Positions 52,328 through 58,273 of a DNA stretch of 64,000 nucleotides are shown here, piece by piece. A program made the position numbers and the translations under genes. The DNA lies in the NCBI RefSeq assembly GCF_008254045.1, contig NZ_CP042425.1, forward strand, positions 1,426,001 to 1,490,000, given 5' to 3'. This DNA is from Limnoglobus roseus. GTDB taxonomy: Bacteria > Planctomycetota > Planctomycetia > Gemmatales > Gemmataceae. The notes beneath the pieces were generated by a model that saw nothing but the letters and a program-made list of their open reading frames with translations, did no database searches and was not told the origin of the DNA. Position 1 is the stretch's first letter; each line of letters opens with the position of its first letter.

Positions 52328-52648
52328 AATCACCCACCTGGGACCGTAGCGTCGTCCATGACCCTGGATCACCGGGGGCAGAGGGTAGACCGAATTTCCC
52401 TGAGACTGTCAACCTTAGAAATTGCTGCTCCGTGGCGTATACGGCTGTACCCACCATCATGTTGGCAGGTGGCGGACCATGGCGCAAGAGAAAATGGGAC
52501 ATTTGCGACGGCCAATAATTTAACCAGTCCCCCGAGATCCTCTCAAAATGTGTGCGGCCTCGGACAAATTGTCACTTGAGAATCGTAAGCGATTACTGAA
52601 CAAGAAAAATCACTCGCGACATGTCTCGCCCGCGAACCTCTTCCCACA
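52328..52648. other. Intergenic region at the island right end
   Basis: About 320 bp with no supported gene. Moderately AT-rich near 52500-52620. Probably contains the promoter of the GNAT-methyltransferase gene. Confidence 0.4.
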
Positions 52649-52813
52649 TCACGCCTCCTTTCCTGCGAGTAGCGACGACAACCGCTCCCGCTGATCGGGC
52701 GTCAACGACGCGACGAAGGCGGAAAGCGGGTCAACTGCACCGCATTCTGCACCACTCAAAACGGTCGATTGGCGCAAGTCGTTGGTGGGCAAGGCGTTCT
52801 CAAAATCGCCTTT
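52649..52813 (-). pseudogene. Integrase C-terminal remnant next to attR
   Basis: The minus-strand frame ending in TGA at 52649-52651 reads LKGDFENALPTNDLRQS, GAECGAVDPLSAFVASL and TPDQRERLSSLLAGKEA. It resembles the tail of the island integrase (TEGDFAKAIRGG.. AESGAV). It begins exactly at the attR core, with no catalytic domain. Interpreted as the leftover of an earlier integrase at the same tRNA site. Confidence 0.55.
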
Positions 52814-52831
52814 GAGTCCCACCGTCACTAC
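52814..52831. other. attR core of the genomic island
   Basis: GAGTCCCACCGTCACTAC, identical to the tRNA-Leu(CAG) 3' end at 40691-40708. The 5' part of the tRNA is absent here. The tRNA array resumes six bases downstream, so the island interrupted one array. Confidence 0.88.
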
Positions 52832-52836
52832 TGAAT

Positions 52837-52904
52837 TGCAGACGGGCCGGCGCTCGGTTGGGTCTCATAAGCCCGATGGCTGGGTTCAACTCCCAGGTCT
52901 GCAA
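52837..52904 (+). tRNA. tRNA-Met(CAT), first copy
   Basis: Acceptor TGCAGAC/GTCTGCA, anticodon arm TGGGT-CTCATAA-GCCCG (two wobbles), T arm CTGGG-TTCAACT-CCCAG, discriminator A. Short (68 nt) with G at position 8. The paired 1:72 position argues against initiator; Met elongator or Ile2 possible. Confidence 0.75.
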
Positions 52905-52906
52905 CT

Positions 52907-52974
52907 TGCGGGCGGGCGGGTGCTCGGCCGGGTCTCATAAGCCTGGACGCTTGGTTCGAGTCCAAGGTCCGCAA
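52907..52974 (+). tRNA. tRNA-Met(CAT), second copy
   Basis: Acceptor TGCGGGC/GTCCGCA (one wobble), anticodon arm CGGGT-CTCATAA-GCCTG, T arm CTTGG-TTCGAGT-CCAAG, discriminator A. 68 nt, position 8 is G. Same anticodon loop and layout as the copy two bases upstream but a different acceptor and T stem, so an old duplication. Confidence 0.75.
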
Positions 52975-52984
52975 CTGATTTTTC

Positions 52985-53058
52985 GACTCGGTACGCGAAC
53001 TGGAATAGCGGTCAGGTCGAGAGCCTGGCGTTTGTGGGTTCGACTCCCACCCGGGTCA
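52985..53058 (+). tRNA. tRNA-Leu(GAG), C33 and short variable loop
   Basis: Acceptor GACTCGG/CCGGGTC (one wobble), D stem CGC/GCG, anticodon arm TCAGG-TCGAGAG-CCTGG, T arm GTGGG-TTCGACT-CCCAC, discriminator A. Anticodon GAG is Leu; the variable loop has five bases only. Position 33 is C. Closely resembles tRNA-Leu(CAA) at 40298 in the D and T arms. Confidence 0.8.
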
Positions 53059-53067
53059 CTGATTTTT

Positions 53068-53138
53068 GGGTTGGTCGTCCAACGGGAAGACGCCTGCCTT
53101 GCAAGCAGGAGATTCGGGTTCGACTCCCGGCCATTCCA
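53068..53138 (+). tRNA. tRNA-Ala(TGC)
   Basis: Acceptor GGGTTGG/CCATTCC with G3-T70, the alanine identity pair, and a T4-T69 mismatch. Anticodon arm CCTGC-CTTGCAA-GCAGG, T arm TCGGG-TTCGACT-CCCGG, discriminator A. Confidence 0.85.
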
Positions 53139-53154
53139 CTCGGTTGATTGACAC

Positions 53155-53242
53155 GGAAGGGAGCCGGATAACGGTTCGCCGGACCGCACTGCTAACGCGG
53201 GCCGCCCCAAAGGCGGTGAGGGTTCAACTCCCTCCCCTTCCG
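53155..53242 (+). tRNA. tRNA-Ser(GCT)
   Basis: Acceptor GGAAGGG/CCCTTCC, anticodon arm CCGCA-CTGCTAA-CGCGG (31:39 mismatch), a long variable arm with stem GCCGCC/GGCGGT, T arm GAGGG-TTCAACT-CCCTC, discriminator G as expected for Ser. Position 8 is A. Confidence 0.88.
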
Positions 53243-53254
53243 CTGACGAGTTCT

Positions 53255-53327
53255 GCCCTGGTGGTGAAACGGATAATCATTCCACGCTTCGAACGTGGCG
53301 TTCCGGGTTCGAATCCTGGCCGGGGTA
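53255..53327 (+). tRNA. tRNA-Arg(TCG)
   Basis: Acceptor GCCCTGG/CCGGGGT (two wobbles), anticodon arm CCACG-CTTCGAA-CGTGG, T arm CCGGG-TTCGAAT-CCTGG, discriminator A. The anticodon as encoded is TCG. Confidence 0.85.
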
Positions 53328-53335
53328 CTGCTTCT

Positions 53336-53408
53336 GATCTCGTGGTCTAGCGGCTATGACGCCTCCCCGACACGGAGGAAATCGGTGGTTCGAGTCCACT
53401 CGGGATCA
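53336..53408 (+). tRNA. tRNA-Val(GAC), with C33
   Basis: Acceptor GATCTCG/CGGGATC (one wobble), anticodon arm CCTCC-CCGACAC-GGAGG, T arm GGTGG-TTCGAGT-CCACT, discriminator A. Position 33 is C. Last tRNA of the array; a second integrase remnant begins two bases after it. Confidence 0.85.
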
Positions 53409-53409
53409 C

Positions 53410-53637
53410 TTGTCCATGCGTACAGTTGTGACATCTAGTTGACACTATGCGACTTTCAAGCGTTTTCGCAGACCCTACATATCCATCTGTCCATTCACTT
53501 CCATTAGATTCCGCCTGTGACTGCACCGGATTCTGCACCGCTGTACACGTCGGCATTTTGAACCCAACCGCTCGCTCAATGTCGGTGTCTCGAACTTGCA
53601 GGTAGTGCCGTTCGGCGATGGCGATTGAAGTACTTGT
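53410..53637 (-). pseudogene. Second integrase C-terminal remnant, adjacent to tRNA-Val
   Basis: The minus strand, open up to an in-frame TAA at 53638-53640, reads TSIAIAERHYLQVRDTDIERA then VGFKMPTCTAVQNPVQSQ. HYLQVRDTD contains the expected catalytic Tyr, and AVQNPVQ matches VVVQNPVQ of the island integrase. The rest of the catalytic domain is gone. The open frame then runs antisense into tRNA-Val. A remnant of a separate element that targeted tRNA-Val. Confidence 0.75.
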
Positions 53638-53675
53638 TTAGCGGGTCAACTCGTTGGGTCTCGTTCGCCGATCGG

Positions 53676-53845
53676 TTACTCGGATAGCCGTCTCTGCCAT
53701 TTGATGCCCTTTACTAGCAGGCGTGTCTTGATGGCCTCGTCCCAAACCACGGTGAAGCCGGCCGTCTCCAAGGCTCGCTTGATCCGTCGGCCTATTTCGA
53801 TGCCTTTCTCGTCGTCGCCGCGGATATCGCCATAGGTAAGATGAA
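53676..53845 (-). pseudogene. C-terminal fragment of a DUF6891-like protein
   Basis: LHLTYGDIRGDDEKGIEIGRR, IKRALETAGFTVVWDEAIKT, KGIKWQRR is the end of a DUF6891-type protein, which is common in actinobacteria and planctomycetes. The upstream part is cut exactly at the IS3 end (53846). Confidence 0.65.
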
Positions 53846-53890
53846 GTATAGTGGACCCCATTTGCGAGACCAAAAACCGACGAATTTAAG

Positions 53891-55019
53891 CTACTCCTTC
53901 GCCGGCTCTTTTGACCGTCCGGCCCGGTACACCTCGGCCGGGGTCTTGTACCCCAGTGACTGGTGCAAGCGGGCCTCGTTGTAGAAGGTGAAGTACGCCT
54001 TCAACCCCCGCTCCAACTCGGTCACCGTCTCGTATCCCCGCAGGAACACGTCCTCGTACTTCACCGTCCGCCACAGCCGCTCGACGAACACGTTGTCCAG
54101 GCACCGCCCCCGGCCGTCCATGCTCACCCGCGCCCCGGCCGCCTCCACCCGCTCGACCCACGCCCCGGCCGTGAACTGCACCCCTTGATCGGTGTTGAAC
54201 ACCTCCGGGGTGCCGGCCGCCAACGCCTCGTCCAGCATGTCCCGGCAGAACGCCCCGTCGAGCGTGTTCGACAACCGCCAGGCCACCACGTACCGGCTGT
54301 ACCAGTCGATGGTGGCGGCCAAGTACATGAACCCGCCGGGCAGCGGCAGGTATGTAATGTCGGCACTCCACACCTGCCCGACGCGGTCGATCGGCACGCC
54401 GCGGAGGAGGTACGGGTACACCGGGTGGCCCCGCCCGGCCGACAGCTTCGGCTTCGGGTGGATGGCTTCCAGGCCCATGACCCGGAGCAACCGCTGGACC
54501 CGCTTGCGGTTCGCCGGGTGGCCGTTGCGGGCCAGCCACCGGGCGATCCGCCGGCTGCCGTAGAACGGGCAGGCCGTGTACTGCTCGTCGATCCGCCGCA
54601 TGAGGGCCAGGTTGTCGGCCGACTCCTCGGCCGGCCCCCGGTAGTACGTGGCCCGGCCGAGCCCGACCAGTTGGCACTGCCGACGGACGCTCAGGTCGGC
54701 GTGCCCGGGGTCGATCAGCGGCCGCAGGTCGTCAACCGAACGTCGCAGCTTTTTTTTTCACCCAGTCGAGCTCGACCTTGAGCCGGCCGATCTGCTCGTA
54801 CAGCGCGGGTGTCTGGTCGTCGCCGGGGGCGACCGCCTTCGCTCCGGCGGCGAACACGGCCTCGGCCCCGGCCAGGAGTTGCTTCTTCCACCCGTGGATG
54901 AGGGTCGGGTGGACGCCGAAGTGGGCGGCCAACTCGTTGACCGTCTTGTCGCCCTTCACCGCGGCCAGAGCGACCTGGGCTTTGAACGCCGCCGTGTGGG
55001 TCTTCCGCTTCGCCGTCAT
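53891..55019 (-). CDS. IS3-family transposase OrfAB, made by -1 frameshifting
   Basis: OrfA (from 55019) is joined to OrfB by a -1 slip at nine consecutive A residues on the minus strand (54750-54758). OrfB carries the DDE integrase domain: HPVYPYLLRGVPIDRVGQVWS, then ADITYLPLPGG (first Asp), FNTDQGVQFTAGAW (second Asp) and DNVFVERLWRTVKYED (Glu). The C-terminal GYKTPAEVYRAGR is the family end. After the slip the linker reads WVKKKLRRSVDDLRPLIDP. Probably an active transposase; orfB has no good separate start. Confidence 0.85.
54732..55019 (-). CDS. IS3-family OrfA, helix-turn-helix DNA-binding subunit
   Basis: 95 aa from the ATG at 55019. TAAFKAQVALAAVKGDKTVNE, then LAAHFGVHPTLIHGWKKQLL is the HTH of IS3 OrfA, with a leucine-zipper-like tail (YEQIGRLKVELDWVKKK). 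It ends at 54732 when no frameshift occurs. OrfA binds the terminal repeats and limits transposition. Confidence 0.88.
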   Translation of the reverse strand: MTAKRKTHTAAFKAQVALAAVKGDKTVNELAAHFGVHPTLIHGWKKQLLAGAEAVFAAGAKAVAPGDDQTPALYEQIGRLKVELDWVKKKAATFG

Positions 55020-55085
55020 CAGGACCACCTCCGAGGGCCGCCAGAGTAGCTTACCTGGCGGTCTCAGTTTCGGGGTCCACTATAC

Positions 55086-55620
55086 AGTGTGGAGCCGAAT
55101 ACTAGCGGGCGAAGTCGCGCAGCCGGGATCGTTCTCTTTGAGAACATTGAATGTTGTAAAGGCACTGAGTAAGGCAGACGCAGACCGCTTCGTAAGACTC
55201 TGCTCGACGATTTGGGCAACCTATGATGAGGTCTTGCTTCCCTTGATTTTTGACACTGGCACTTTGCTGCAATACACTCAAATCCGCCTTGGTTTCGAAG
55301 ACTTGGGGCGTGTTGAAGAAGCAGGGCTGATCAAGAGGGAATTTCCCGGCGTCCAGATGAATTTCGACAAGCCGGACGTTCACTTGTACTTGAGCTACTT
55401 CGGGAAAGCCATCGTGGCGGGGAAAACTAACAATCCGAAACTTGCACTTAATTATGGCTTGGTAAGTCTAACCTCTCCAGGCCAGGAGCTGGCGAAGATT
55501 GCCACAGCCGTCCCTGATGAGGATTTTCGACTGGCATCCATCGAAAAAATTCGCTCGCACGGCTGGTCTGTAGTCGATTTCAATCCGGCAATTCACGGTA
55601 CTCCGCCACCACGGGCGTAG
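55086..55620 (+). pseudogene. C-terminal fragment of a DUF2806-like protein
   Basis: From the IS end the plus-strand frame reads SRILAGEVAQPGSFSLRTLN, VVKALSKADADRFVRLCSTI and YGLVSLTSPGQELAKIA, the C-terminal part of DUF2806-type proteins. The N-terminal part and start codon are missing, cut by the IS. Confidence 0.65.
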
Positions 55621-55648
55621 TGATCCGAGAGAACCGCCGCCCTGTACA

Positions 55649-55747
55649 TCATACGCTCTTGTGCCAACTCGTTGCGATGACCTTGGCTGTCTCGCACACG
55701 CAAGCGGCGATCACGAGCGCCACGAAGCAAATCACCAGATCGCTCAT
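55649..55747 (-). CDS. Very small membrane protein (32 aa)
   Basis: 32 codons with ATG at 55747 and TGA at 55649: MSDLVICFVALVIAACV, CETAKVIATSWHKSV. One membrane helix and a short basic tail. A good GAGAGGTG ribosome-binding site lies seven bases before the start. It sits beside the phage-like region and could be a holin-like or toxin-like micropeptide; unknown. Confidence 0.4.
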   Translation of the reverse strand: MSDLVICFVALVIAACVCETAKVIATSWHKSV

Positions 55748-55860
55748 GGTAAACACCTCTCGGCATGGATGGGAGCCGATCGGTTGTTCCCCCTCGACCG
55801 TGGCTGAGTGGGAACGCGGTCGGCCTGCCCTGAATTGTTTCGTACTCTACAAAATCCCGC

Positions 55861-57096
55861 CTACCGCTTCCGGTCCCGCCGGCCGAGGGTGCGCGCCGTC
55901 CACGGTGCGAGCCGCTTGCCGAAGTGCCAGCCGTGGCCGCTGCGAGGGCGTTCGGCGGGCTGAGGCTTCGCCGCCGGTGCCGGCTCTCGCTCGCCCGATG
56001 CCTTCGCGGCGTCTCTCTTCGCGATCAGCTTCGCCAAGGTTCTGGGGCTGATGTCGTGGGCCGAGGCAATCTCCACCAGACTCTGCCCGCTCCCGACCGC
56101 TTCCAGAGCCAGGCGGCAACGTTCGGCCCAGACTCGATCGGCCTGGGCCTTCGCCTGACCGTAGGCGGCCATGAACTCCGGGAATTTTTTAAGCGTTGTC
56201 TCCGCGCGCCTCAGACGGGTTGCGATCCGGATTAGGCTCGGCCCGATCTCGGCGAGCAGGGCGAGGGCCTGTTGCTCCAATTCGGCGGGCGTTCGGCGGG
56301 CGTTCGGCTTCATGCGGTCGTAAGCGGCGCGGAAGGCCGGCCATTTGCTCATCGCTGAAACGCTGACGCCGAACCGCTTCGCGATCCGCCGCATGTCCGG
56401 CCCGCCCTCGGTCAAGGCGGCGATCGCCAGCGATTCGAACTGCTCCCGCTTGATCGGGCAGTAGCCCAGCGCCCGGGGCTTTCCGCCGACTGCCTTGTTC
56501 GCCTCATCGAACCGCTTCGCGATCGAACTGACGGCGTTGCGGATCATCAGCTTGGTGTCCTTATCGCTCCGGTCGATCCGGTCGGCGACTTGCGCCGGGT
56601 TCACTCCTTCAAGGATGATCGGCTCGACGACGGACCGGGCGAGCGGGGACAGGCACGCCAACAGCGGCTCGGCAGCCACGGCCCGAACGGCCCGATGAAC
56701 GTCGTCCCCTAACTCCTCATCCGGCTCTGGCTCGAAGAACGGGTCAGTGTCCTCTTTCGGAATGTCTTCCGCCAAGTCCTCAACGGTCCGATCGTCGCCG
56801 CTTTGGTCGCCGCCCCACGCTTCGCCGACCGGGCTGCTCTTCGCCGTGCTGAGGGCCTTCAGAACGATCCGCTTAGTGATGCCAACGACGTAGGTCGTCC
56901 ACTTGACACCCCGGGCCGGGTCGAACTTCTCGGTGCACTCCCACACCTTCAGCCGGGCGTCCTGGCAAAGGTCGTCGGCCTGCCGTGGCATGGCCTTCCG
57001 CACGCAGCTCTTGATGAACGGCTCGGCTCTTTGGAGCATCTCCAGCCGCTCGGCTTGGCTCGGGGTCGTCGGGCAGGCGTCCACGGCTTGGCACAT
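55861..57096 (-). CDS. Sigma-70-like regulator with C-terminal helix-turn-helix repeats
   Basis: 411 aa. The N-terminal part (about 20-80) resembles sigma-70 region 2: RAEPFIKSCVRKAMPRQADD then LCQDARLKVWECTEKFDPARG. A mid-region ACLSPLARSVVEPIILEGVNP looks like region 4-type HTH. Three more HTH-like repeats follow: MRRIAKRFGVSVSAMSKWPA, LIRIATRLRRAETTLKKFPE and LVEIASAHDISPRTLAKLIA. Basic Pro-rich tail. Probably a mobile-element or phage-encoded sigma-like activator; it could instead be a terminase-small-subunit-like DNA binder. Confidence 0.65.
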   Translation of the reverse strand: MCQAVDACPTTPSQAERLEMLQRAEPFIKSCVRKAMPRQADDLCQDARLKVWECTEKFDPARGVKWTTYVVGITKRIVLKALSTAKSSPVGEAWGGDQSGDDRTVEDLAEDIPKEDTDPFFEPEPDEELGDDVHRAVRAVAAEPLLACLSPLARSVVEPIILEGVNPAQVADRIDRSDKDTKLMIRNAVSSIAKRFDEANKAVGGKPRALGYCPIKREQFESLAIAALTEGGPDMRRIAKRFGVSVSAMSKWPAFRAAYDRMKPNARRTPAELEQQALALLAEIGPSLIRIATRLRRAETTLKKFPEFMAAYGQAKAQADRVWAERCRLALEAVGSGQSLVEIASAHDISPRTLAKLIAKRDAAKASGEREPAPAAKPQPAERPRSGHGWHFGKRLAPWTARTLGRRDRKR

Positions 57097-57553
57097 GTGG
57101 GAGGCTCCGTGAGGGGCAATCGTTAGTGCAAATCGGGGCCGGCGGCCGAGAACCCGGCAGACCCCCCCCCTCCAAAAATTCTCAAAACTCCCCCGAGTTT
57201 TTGTGCGGCTGACCCATCGGTCTACACGCGACCCGCCCCAGCGATTCGACCCGCCCCCACCCTCGGACGATCGACCTATCGTCCTCTCATTCTGCGCTAC
57301 ATATGGGGACGGGCCTATTGGCCGTCGGCTATTGGGGCGGACGATGAGAGACGGTCACTCTCGCTGCCCAACACGCGGCAGAGACAGTGATCGCGTTAGC
57401 TACACACCACACGCCTTGTCGAACTTCTAAGTTCCAACCTGATCGCCGGATGTCAGGTTCTTATGATGTGGAGAGGAATCTCGTATCCGCCGCGATTCTG
57501 AATCTGCTTTGACGCACGCCGTGACACTCATTCCACTCTACAAAGGGCGACAG
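57097..57553. other. Intergenic region between divergent genes
   Basis: 457 bp without a supported gene. It holds a C11 run (57163 onward) and a small hairpin AAAACTC-CCCC-GAGTTTT (57184-57201). Divergent promoters for the sigma-like and lectin genes are expected here. Confidence 0.5.
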
Positions 57554-58198
57554 ATGTCCGACCGAATCAACGCTGGCGGCTACCTGCTTCCGGGCCAATC
57601 CATCGTCTCACAAGACGGGCGATACACGCTCAACTTTCAGGCTTCGGACCACAACGTGGTCTTGTACCGGACAGGTGGCCCCGCGCTCTGGGCTACCAAC
57701 ACGCCGAACGGGGCTGCCACCAACCTGGCCATGCAGGGGGCCGACGGTAATCTCGTTCTCAACGGCGCCCATTGGGCGTCGAATACCGCAGGCCACCCGG
57801 GTGCGTTTCTGGTCATTCAAAACGACGGCAACCTGGTGATTTACGACGCAAGCGGCACCCATCCGCTTTGGGCGTCGAACACGGTCCAGAAGGCGGTGTA
57901 CATTGCCTACGCGGGGCAGGGCGTATGCACGACCGACGGGGGCGGGAATCCTAGAACGCAGACGGGGTCGTACTTCCACGTCAGCGGAGAAGGGTTCACG
58001 CACAACGGGTCGTGCACCATACGGGCGAACTCCGATGGCAACATCCAACGGGGTATCCGAACAGTGCCCGTGGACAAGTGGGGTAAGTTTGACATCCCGT
58101 GCTTTTGGGCTGACTATCCCGGCCCGGGTCAGGTGTTGACCTTCGTCGCCCTCGACGACGGGGATCACAAGTCCGTCGCTACGACCCACGCGCCTTGA
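57554..58198 (+). CDS. B-lectin (mannose-binding bulb lectin) domain protein
   Basis: 214 aa from the ATG at 57554, after an AAGGG ribosome-binding site. The N-terminal 110 residues form a bulb-lectin prism with three QxDxNxVxY-type sites: FQASDHNVVLYRTGG, MQGADGNLVLNG and IQNDGNLVIYDASG. The C-terminal part (about 115-214) has a beta-sandwich look, GSYFHVSGEGFTHNGSCTIR then LTFVALDDGDHKS, unassigned. No signal peptide. Convergent with the phage tape-measure gene and alone on the plus strand. Similar lectins are found in bacteriocins and secreted adhesins. Confidence 0.85.
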   Translation: MSDRINAGGYLLPGQSIVSQDGRYTLNFQASDHNVVLYRTGGPALWATNTPNGAATNLAMQGADGNLVLNGAHWASNTAGHPGAFLVIQNDGNLVIYDASGTHPLWASNTVQKAVYIAYAGQGVCTTDGGGNPRTQTGSYFHVSGEGFTHNGSCTIRANSDGNIQRGIRTVPVDKWGKFDIPCFWADYPGPGQVLTFVALDDGDHKSVATTHAP

Positions 58199-58273
58199 TC
58201 TTCATCGGGAATTGCCACGCCCGGCGGCCGTCGTCACCCTACCACCCGCGGCCGCCGGCGCGAAGTCACGCGG

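Larger units (their letters stand above)
40709..52831. mobile_element. 12.1-kb genomic island in tRNA-Leu(CAG)
   Basis: Bounded by the 18-bp repeats at 40691-40708 and 52814-52831. The island-specific integrase lies at the left end, an integrase C-terminal remnant at the right end. Contents: integrase, broken xis, DUF1559 pseudopilin, two small proteins, a coiled-coil protein, a zinc-ribbon membrane protein, XRE regulator, IS21 remnant, two small charged paralogues, a membrane protein, a secreted protein and a GNAT-methyltransferase fusion. No phage structural or conjugation genes are visible. Confidence 0.85.
53846..55085 (-). mobile_element. IS3-family insertion sequence
   Basis: 1240 bp bounded by 14-bp terminal inverted repeats, GTATAGTGGACCCC (53846-53859) and its complement at 55072-55085. 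Contains orfA and orfB on the minus strand with an A9 slippery site. No target duplication is visible, and the genes on each side both lack 5' ends, suggesting recombination between IS copies or a deletion next to it. Confidence 0.88.

Noticed and set aside
40709..52831. Calling the island a prophage
   Set aside because: No capsid, portal, terminase or tail genes lie between the att sites. The structural phage genes are outside, beyond 58 kb.
52837..52974. Calling one of the tRNA-Met genes an initiator
   Set aside because: Both have a paired T1-A72 end and lack a clean run of three G-C pairs in the anticodon stem, so initiator status is not supported.
39722..53408. CRISPR-like repetition in the tRNA array and island
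   Set aside because: The repeated pieces are tRNA T arms and tRNA-derived palindromes with irregular spacing. No cas genes. No CRISPR array seen anywhere in the window.
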